DNA from: Cyrtodaria siliqua | Lineage: Eukaryota > Mollusca > Bivalvia > Adapedonta > Hiatellidae | Reading direction: 5' to 3' | Length of the DNA stretch: 64,000 bases | Assembly: GCA_037043455.1 (NCBI GenBank) | Contig: JAWPHD010011522.1 | Location: 1 to 64,000 of the forward strand | Part shown: positions 56,752 through 64,000 of the stretch, piece by piece | How positions within the stretch are numbered: the first letter of the stretch is position 1 | Layout: each line of letters opens with the position of its first letter | Program-made: the position numbers and the translations under genes | The notes under the pieces: generated by a model | Told to the model about the DNA's origin: nothing | The model's input: only the letters and a program-made list of their open reading frames with translations | The model's database searches: none

Positions 56752-57059
56752 GTACACGATGGTTATGTCTGCTTTTTGCATATAACTAGACATGTCGTAT
56801 GTCCTAGATACTTCAACCACACCGATCTTTACTACCAAAGGCGCCAGGCACAGTAAACATTTCACTTCGCATGTTATGTTTAATTTATTTCATGTTTTAA
56901 GCATGTAATAAATTGTTTAATTTATTACATGCTTTAAGATTATTACTTGCTTTAAGCTAACCTATATTGCGTGACCTGAGTAGTGTTGATCATCTTTGGC
57001 GCTTGGTTATAAAACGTCTTGACACTTTGTGCAGAGTAACAACTGAAACCGGAAACATA

Positions 57060-57128
57060 TGTCCGATTTTTTTGGGATTTTTTTAGTATATATATGTCCG
57101 ATTTTTTTTGGATTTTTTTAGTATATAC
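57060..57128. repeat. About 33-bp tandem duplication
   Basis: Two copies of TATGTCCGATTTTTTT plus GGATTTTTTTAGTATATA. The rest of 56752-57820 (intron 2) shows nothing further. Confidence 0.8.
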
Positions 57129-57829
57129 TCGGTAAAAGAAGTTTTGGACCAGGGTATATAAAGTCATATAAAAATAAAACTAGTGAACAGAATTTAAGTG
57201 TCTTTTTTTTAGAAACCAAGGTCTACCCTATCCTGTTAATTTGGTACCAGAAACACTAAATTCCAAACAAGATTTGATTTTAAAAAAATATCGCGAACAC
57301 ACAAAGGGTTTGTAAAAAATGTTGCAAAGTCCATAGAAAGTAACAGTTACGGACACATTCGAGTAACCAATAAAAAGATTATTATTTTTTTCGCAAACTT
57401 TCATTGTAAACGATAATTATTGTTGATTGTTGACCTATTGTGAATTATCAACTCAGATAATAAGGGTTATGGTCGAATGTCAAGGTTCGGCGATCATTGT
57501 ACGGGTTCGAACACTGCCTAGGTCCAAAACTCTTTTTTACAGAGTATAGTATTTTTGACCATCACATTTAGTTCGTCGATATAATATAATGATGAAGTTT
57601 CCCTCTTTTTTTTTCTTTCTGCTGTTCTGCATATCTTGATTAGAAGGTGAGTCCTTATCAGCCAATCATGAACGATATGACAGAATCTCGGTAAAATGGG
57701 TTCCGCGTCAAACTGTTTTTAGAAGAAAGGTTCTAGATGTTTGTCTTGACAACCAGTAAGCGTCGCAGATGATCTAGACTATGACCTAAGCAGTTATTTC
57801 CTAGGTTTGTCTAATCTGTTTTTTGTCTT

Positions 57830-58554
57830 CGCCAACACCGAGGTGATTTAAATTTCGAGGATTTTAGTATCAAACTGTGTCGTAGAGAACGTGCGGACCC
57901 AAATTCCCTTCCTTTGGAAAAAAATCTGTTCTTAAAATAATTGATACCCGTATTACCTTTTATGCATATAAGCCCTTTTACAATCCTCGGAGACCTAGTT
58001 TTTCGATTCGTAATTTGAAATCGGGAATTCAGGAATTGCTGATAAAGCAACTAATAATGTTACCATTGTTTGACACCGTCATTAGGTCAATGTTATATTT
58101 CTGGAACTCTGGAGAACTTATTCGTATACTCCAGGTCAATCTAATGAGAATGATGTTGTTTCCACGCATATTACCCAGTGCACGGCTTTCAGGCTGAAGT
58201 AGACACAAGGCAAACGAAACTTGCATCCATGTACTGGATTCTTTAATTACACAAAAAAAACGTTATAAAGCCCATTGTATTTCCAATTTTAGCGGCAGTT
58301 TAGAAATGTGGATTTGCCAATACGTTTGCGAATCACTAATTTTTCTATTAGACAATATGTTCATCAGGTATGGAACTACGGTTTATAAACACAATGTTGA
58401 TATCCCTATTGGTACTAACTGTACAGGTCTTATCGCAGATTTGTATTTGTATTGCTATGAAAAAGATATGTTGATTCTTTCACCAGATATTCAGACAGAT
58501 GACAGACAATGCTTCAATAACAAGCCCCTTGTCTGGATCATAAATGAAAACTAA
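57830..58554 (+). pseudogene. Reverse-transcriptase N-terminal and core remnant in intron 2
   Basis: Plus-strand pieces in order: KKSVLKIIDTRITFYAYKPF, FSIRNLKSGIQELL, a degraded ADKATNN segment (about 58040), then CESLIFLLDNMFIRYGTTVY and VDIPIGTNCTGLIADLYLYC (58306-58470). The IP-x-GTNC-x-x-L(I/V)ADL pattern is the reverse-transcriptase core of the same family as the minus-strand remnant at 37790-38456. Frameshifts and an apparent deletion interrupt it. Confidence 0.62.
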
Positions 58555-59055
58555 TAATTGGACTAGAATGAAACTTGACACTTGACACAATCGTAGAGGA
58601 CAGTAAAAAGAAGTGTAGGGATAAGAACGATAATTACAACTTTAGTTTCAGCAAATACAGAATTATCCCCCTTTGTACACTTATATTTATTTTTATATGC
58701 ATGTTAATATATCAGACATCTCTCGTCTGGAATGTAATAACTTGCCATTCTCTTCTTTTAATTGGTAAGCATTAGTATGTTATTGCTTTTGAGCTTTAAT
58801 AAAATCACTCATAACATATAATAACATACAGACATACATCCGTTTATTATATTTTTTTACATTTCCACTTTAACGTATACTTTGTGTACACTGCGAAAAC
58901 GTCATTAGAAAGCATCTACGTTCGTCGGGGAGCAATCGTCGGTTCTATCAATGTGCTTGTTCTAAATTCTAGGAACAACCTGCTCACCATTGTTGAAATA
59001 TAATTTTCGCATGTCTTTCTGTACTTTTAGTACTTTGCTTTTACTTAATTCCCAG

Positions 59056-59319
59056 GCGACTTAAATATTTACCAGAAAAGGGAACTTTTCGATCGTCGTT
59101 TGTATATAACAACATGATGTATATGGTGCTGGGTCACGTGATTGAGGTGCTCGGCAAAGACTCGTGGGAGAATCTGGTGACTTCACGACTTCTAGAACCG
59201 ATCGGAATGGACCAGTCCATGGTGCTGAAGTCCATAGATGACATATTGAGGCCCAATGGTGCCAAACCGTACATTGTGAAAGATGGAAGGCTTCAAGACG
59301 GCAATCATGCCATATATAA
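59056..59319 (+). CDS. Secreted serine beta-lactamase-like protein, exon 3
   Basis: 264 nt from an AATTCCCAG acceptor to a GTAAGT donor. Phase 2 in and phase 2 out. It reads RRLKYLPEKGTFRSSFVYNN, then MMYMVLGHVIEVLG, SWENLVTSRLLEPIGMDQS and an RPNGAKPY segment. Y-N-N in FVYNNMMY is the YxN motif whose Tyr acts with the exon 1 Ser and Lys in catalysis. The SRLLEPIGM block is also conserved in the family. Both catalytic motifs seen so far are intact. Confidence 0.88.
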
Positions 59320-59358
59320 GTAAGTACACCCAAAAGTGGCTGTATCGGTTGGAAACTA

Positions 59359-59382
59359 AAAAAAAAAAAAAAAAAAATAAAA

Positions 59383-59417
<35 letters not shown>

Positions 59418-59436
59418 AAAAAAAAAAAAAAAAATA
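59359..59436. repeat. A-rich tract in intron 3
   Basis: About 78 bp of A with rare T. It could be a retroposon tail, but no element body is evident beside it. The rest of 59320-60459 shows no gene. Confidence 0.9.
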
Positions 59437-60459
59437 ATGTTTATGTTATTTGTTGAAAACAAATATATTTTAAGTTTTACTGAAAAAAATGTCCCAGAGT
59501 ATCGTAGTTATAGATAAGGTTTAAAGCTCTCTGTGGTCAACATTTGATACCTAACTGATTTCATCAATTATTTTTTTGGCCAAATTCCGAGAATTACCAT
59601 CAATCTGGACTGGTTGGAACCGCAAATGTATGCCGTTCTCGAAACCGAAAACCGAAAACAATTCGATCAAACCGTTTTTCTGTGACAAGTCAAAATGCTT
59701 CGAAAAACGCGATTTCCAATTAGGTATAAATCACTGTAGAAGAAAATAAAGCACATATTCACCGCTATTGGTGGCGATTCCCCGAATGTACCAGTGTCAA
59801 CCAATTCAATCCGAGGGGATTTCAACACCGGAACAAGTAATAAACATAAATATGGCGATTACCTTTTTCAAATTTTTTGTATTTGACGAGAAATCGTCAG
59901 CTTAGAATATTCAAAACATCGTCTGCCTCATTTGTTTTGAATAGTCATGATCATCTGCGACGCTTGCTTTTTTAACCTTTGCCTTTGTCTTTAAAAAAGC
60001 AAACGTCGTATATGATCAAGATTCTAGATTCTATAATACACTGAGGTAGTGGTGGAGTCTATTGGCCAACTTATTAATTCTATATATTCATGCCCCGCGG
60101 TCTCGAAAAACCGGAGTGCATTTTGCACTGCCAGTCGGCCCGTCCGTCCGTCCGAGTGTTCGTCCTATGTTCGTGTCCGGTAAATAAATTCACTATCGTT
60201 TAATGATTTCTCTCAGACTGCTACCATGAAAAACTATCTAAGAGCGCAAGACCAATAACTCTGTCTAGCATTTCTGCGGATTTATGCACCGTTTTATACC
60301 TAAACAACTTGTGCAACTACTCTGGTTTTTGGCCGGTGCACAATTGTTAATATCGTTAAATTATTTTCTTTCAAACGAGTTACAATGAATAACCATCTTA
60401 TGTATCTTACCTTTTTTGGAGGAGATGTTTTAATGTTACGTAATCACATATGTTTTTAG

Positions 60460-60601
60460 GCTGACTCCATTGGAACCGGCTGGGAGCATTCTGTCTAACG
60501 CCGTTGACATGGCAACATGGATGAAATTTAACCTGAACAATGGCACTATTTCCAACGGGAAACACCTCGTGGATTCAACAAGATTTGCAGATGCTTTCGA
60601 G
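60460..60601 (+). CDS. Secreted serine beta-lactamase-like protein, exon 4
   Basis: 142 nt from a TGTTTTTAG acceptor to a GTAGTT donor. Its first base completes the Lys codon from exon 3. It reads LTPLEPAGSILSNAVDMATW, then MKFNLNNGTISNGKHLVDST and RFADAFE. PAGS(I/L)xS-x-DMAxWM is a typical block of this family. It ends in phase 0. Confidence 0.86.
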
Positions 60602-60894
60602 GTAGTTGTTTTATAAAGCGACTGTACTTATAAAAGGGTGATATGTATGTTGTTGTTAACTAAAATACATATTTACAAAAATAAAATAAATAGTTCAATG
60701 TTTTTCTCGGAAGGGAAAAAACGTATTAAGTTATACGGCCTACTTATAACTTTAAGGGTGCTTGTTTATCCAGTTCGTATCATAAAAGCTTCAGACTGAG
60801 TGGTATATTACATAATATATTGCAATGATTCGATTATTTTTATTTTAAACTTATTTACTTTACATTTATTGTAACGAAAGCTGTATGGACTTCT

Positions 60895-61063
60895 TTTAAT
60901 CACTCTCGATGTTTTCCTGGGTAGCCTGAGAAACCGTGCTAAGCAAATACAGATAAAGTGTCTTTCTCAGAGACACAACACAGAATGGTCATGGCGGGGA
61001 TCGAAGTCACGACCTTTTGATCATGAGTCCGACGTTCTACTTCTAGACCACAGCGGTCCACCT
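60895..61063 (-). mobile_element. tRNA-derived SINE in intron 4
   Basis: On the minus strand it begins near 61063 with TGTGGTCTAGAAGTAGAACG (A-box region), then an anticodon-like loop ACTCATGAT, then GACTTCGATCCCCGCC (B box). It continues with a tRNA-unrelated body that includes GTGTCTCTGAGAAAGACAC and CTCAGGCTACCCAGGAAAAC. It is a pseudo-tRNA head, not a working tRNA gene. Confidence 0.6.
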
Positions 61064-61385
61064 AAATTGTAATGAATTGAAACAGACATTAAATATATTT
61101 AAATTGTAACCGTAAATAAAATGTGTGCTATTATTTGAATTTCCGAATCCTTTGCATGTAGAAAAAAACCTGTACTTTTCTTTGCATCGGTCGCACATTC
61201 CTACGTAATATTTTGTTAGAAAGGAAAATATGAAACCCGTCCGCTTGCTAGCTAGCGAGTCAAGAAATACTGTTGCGCACCTTTCATTTGGGGGAAACAC
61301 AACAAAACAAACAAAAAAACACATTCTAAAAGTGTATTCTAATACATGGTCGTTTTCACATACATTTCACATGTTATACATTCAG

Positions 61386-61498
61386 ACCCACAACGAGGTT
61401 CCCAGCTTCATGGTAAACAATCTACAACAGCCAAAATTCCCCGTTGATGACATAACCCACGGGTTACGGCTTTGGCTGGTTTGACTCGACATACAGAG
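61386..61498 (+). CDS. Secreted serine beta-lactamase-like protein, exon 5 (with apparent frameshift)
   Basis: Begins after ACATTCAG in phase 0: THNEVPSFMVNNLQQPKFPV, then DDITHG. In this frame the next codons run LRLWLV and a TGA at 61482. If one G of the GGG at 61461-61463 is removed, the reading becomes DDITHG-YGFGWFDSTYRG and reaches a GTGAGT donor at 61499. YGFGWF followed by a TYRG-like turn is what the family shows here, so the extra base is either a sequencing or assembly error or a real disabling change. The final exon(s), which should hold the H-x-G motif, are not in the window. Confidence 0.7.
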
Positions 61499-64000
61499 GT
61501 GAGTTATAGCATATATACGTCTTTGTCTGAGTTGACTCGACATACAGAGGTGAGTTACATCATGTCTACGACTTTGGCTGATTTGACTCGACATACAGAG
61601 GTGAGTTATATCATATGTACGTCTTTGGCTGATTTGAATCGACATAAAGAGGTGAGTTATATCATATATACGTCTTTGGCTGATTTGACTCGACATACAG
61701 TGTTGAGTTATGTCATATATACGGCTTTGGCTGCTTGGAATCGACATACAGTGTTGAGTTATGTCATATATACGTCTTTGGCTGATTTGACTCGACATAC
61801 AGTGGTGAGTTATGTCATATATATGGCTTTGGCTGATTTGATTCGACATACAGTGTTGAGTTATGTCATATATACGGCTTTGGCTGGTTTGCCTCGACAT
61901 GCGGAGGTGGGTTTTATCATATATACTTCTTTGGCTGGTTTGATTCGACATACAGTGGTGAGTTATATCATATATACGGCTTTGGCTGGTTTGACTCGAC
62001 ATACAGAGGTGAGTTATATCATGTATATGGCGTTGGCCGGCTTGACCCGACAAACAGAGGTGATAAATATCATATATATGGCGTTGGTTTGTTTGACTCG
62101 ACATACAGAGGTTAGTTATATCATATATACGGCTTTGGCTGGTTTGAGTCGACATGCAAGGATTAGTTATATCATATATACGAAATTGGCTGGTTTGACT
62201 AGACATACAGAGGTGATTTATATCATATATACGGCTTTTACTGGTTTGACTCGACAAAGGGTAAGTTATATCATATATATGGTTTGAGTCGACATACAGG
62301 GGTGAGTTATATCATATATACGGCTTTGGCTGGTTTGACTCGACATACAGGGTAAGTTATATCATATAAATGGTTTGAGTCGTCATACAGGTGTGAGTTA
62401 TATCATATATACGGCTTTGGCTGGTTTGACTCGACATGCGGAGTCGAGTTATATCATATATACTTCGTTGGCTGCTTTGACTCGACATACAGAGTTGAGT
62501 TTATATCATATATACGTCTTTGGCTGGTTTGACTCGACATACAGAGGTGAGTTATGCCATATAATCGGCTTTGGCTGGTTTGACTCGACATGCAGAGATG
62601 AGTTATATCATATATACGGCTTTGGTTGGTTTGACTTGACATACAGAGGTGAGTTTATATCATGTATACGTCTTTGACTGGTTCGACTCATCATACAGAG
62701 GTGAGTTATATCATATATATACTGCTTTGGCTGGTTTGACTCGACATACAGAGGTGCGTTATATCATATATACGGCTTAGGTTGGTTTCAGTCGACATAC
62801 AGAGGTGAGTATATAGCATATATACGGCTTTGGCTGGTTTAACTCAACATACAGAGGTGAGTTATATCATATATACAGCTTTGGCTGGTTTGACTCGACA
62901 TACAGAGGTGCGTTATAATCATGTATACGGCTTTGACTGATTTGACTCGACATACAGGGGTTTGTTATATATCATATATACGTCTATGGCTGATTTGACT
63001 CAACATGCAGAGGTGAATTATGCCATTTATACGGCTTTGGCTGGTTTGACACAACATACAGGGGTGAGTTATGTCAATATATATACGGATTTGACTGGTT
63101 TTGACGCGACATTGCAGAGGCCAGTTATATCATATATACAGCTTTGGCTGGTTTGTTTCGACATACAGAGTGAGTTATATCATATTTTACGTCTTTGGCT
63201 GGCTTGACTCGACAAACAGAGGAGATTTATATCATATTTATGACGTTGGTTGGTATGACTCCACATACAGAGATTAGTTTTATCATATATACGGCTTTGA
63301 CTGGTTTGACTCGACATGCAAGGATGAGTTATATCATATATACGGCTTTGGCTGGTTTGAGTCGACATGCAGAAGTGAATTATATCATATATACGGCTTT
63401 GGCTGGTTTGACGCGACATGCAGAGGTGAGTTATATCATATTTATGACGTTGGTTGGTTTCACTCCACATACAGAGATTAGTTTATAAACATATATACGG
63501 CTTTGACTGGTTTGACTCGACATGCAAGGATGAGTTATATCATATGTACGGCTTTGGCTGGTTTGACTCGACACGCAGAAGTGAATTATATACATATATA
63601 CTGCTTTGGCTGGTTTGACGTGACATGCAGAGGTGAGTTTATATCATATATATGCTTTGGCTGGTTTGGCTCGACACGCAGTGGTGAATTATATCATATA
63701 TATACGGCTTTGGCTGGTTTGACTCGAAAGACAAACAGAGGTAATTTATATCATATATACGGCGTTGGCTGGTTTGATTCGACATTGAGAGGTGAGTTAT
63801 ATATCATATATACGGCTTTGGCTGGTTTGACTCGACATGCAGGGGTGAGTTATATCATATATGCCGCTTTGGTTGGTTTGACTCGATATGGAGAGGTGAG
63901 TTATATCATATATACGACTTTGGCTGGTTAGACTCGACATACAGAGGTGAATTATATCAATATATACGGCTTTGGTTGGTTTGATTCGACATACAGAGGT
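61463..64000. repeat. 51-bp minisatellite containing an exon end and splice donor, about 50 copies
   Basis: Unit: GGCTTTGGCTGGTTTGACTC, GACATACAGAG, then GTGAGTTATATCATATATAC. The first copy is the actual end of exon 5. Later copies repeat the coding part (GFGWFDSTYRG), the GTGAGT donor and about 20 bp of intron, through to the window edge. Because 51 is a multiple of three, long frames open on both strands (17-residue periods). These are not separate genes. Confidence 0.93.

Noticed and set aside
61382..63931. Frames of 271 and 291 codons with 17-residue periods
   Set aside because: By-products of a 51-bp minisatellite whose length is a multiple of three. Only the first unit is part of a gene exon.

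Overview
The window is eukaryotic, animal DNA, most likely from a mollusc and probably a bivalve. It is AT-rich, has long introns with GT/AG boundaries, is packed with tandem repeats and non-autonomous transposons, carries a LINE with an L1-like ORF1 behind a 2A-like peptide, and has a secreted beta-lactamase-like gene of a type known from bivalves. The species cannot be named from sequence alone. There are no bacterial-type operons. Most long open frames here are read through tandem repeats and are not genes.

Genes. (1) Minus strand, 5124 to 710: three phase-compatible exons of a PDZD8-like ER membrane-contact protein (N-terminal membrane segment, then the start of the SMP domain). The gene leaves the window on the left. 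(2) Plus strand, 43557 to about 61498: exons 1-5 of a secreted serine beta-lactamase-like protein, with SxxK in exon 1 and YxN in exon 3. The last exons lie beyond the right edge. Its fifth exon contains an apparent one-base frameshift and runs straight into a 51-bp minisatellite of about 50 copies, each carrying a copy of that exon's end and splice donor.

Layout. 1-5.2 kb: PDZD8-like gene with minisatellites and small transposons in its introns. 5.2-14.6 kb: intergenic, with several elements ending in CAGGG/CCCTG (hAT-like), a SINE-like insertion with 23-bp target duplications, and a 27-residue in-frame repeat beside a transposase remnant. 14.6-17.5 kb: LINE fragments, partly inside a long inverted-repeat structure. 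17.7-19.2 kb: dispersed repeats. 19.24-42.2 kb: a large mirror-image region bounded by related modules. It is interrupted on the left by a 7.7-kb foldback element made of a 179-bp satellite organised in 537-bp higher-order units, with a perfect 8-bp target duplication (ACGGTGTA). Its interior holds a degenerate LINE (31.1-36.2 kb), a broken zinc-finger gene with a 50-bp array, and a minus-strand reverse-transcriptase remnant. 42.4-64 kb: the beta-lactamase-like gene, its 12.7-kb first intron (MITEs, a 23-bp minisatellite, an ETS/YY1 promoter-like cluster) and the terminal 51-bp array.

The most unusual items are the foldback satellite element with a matching empty site in the same window, the exon-and-splice-donor minisatellite in the beta-lactamase-like gene, and the repeated tendency of coding segments to seed tandem arrays. 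All calls were made by eye. Homology statements rest on motif recognition, not on searches.
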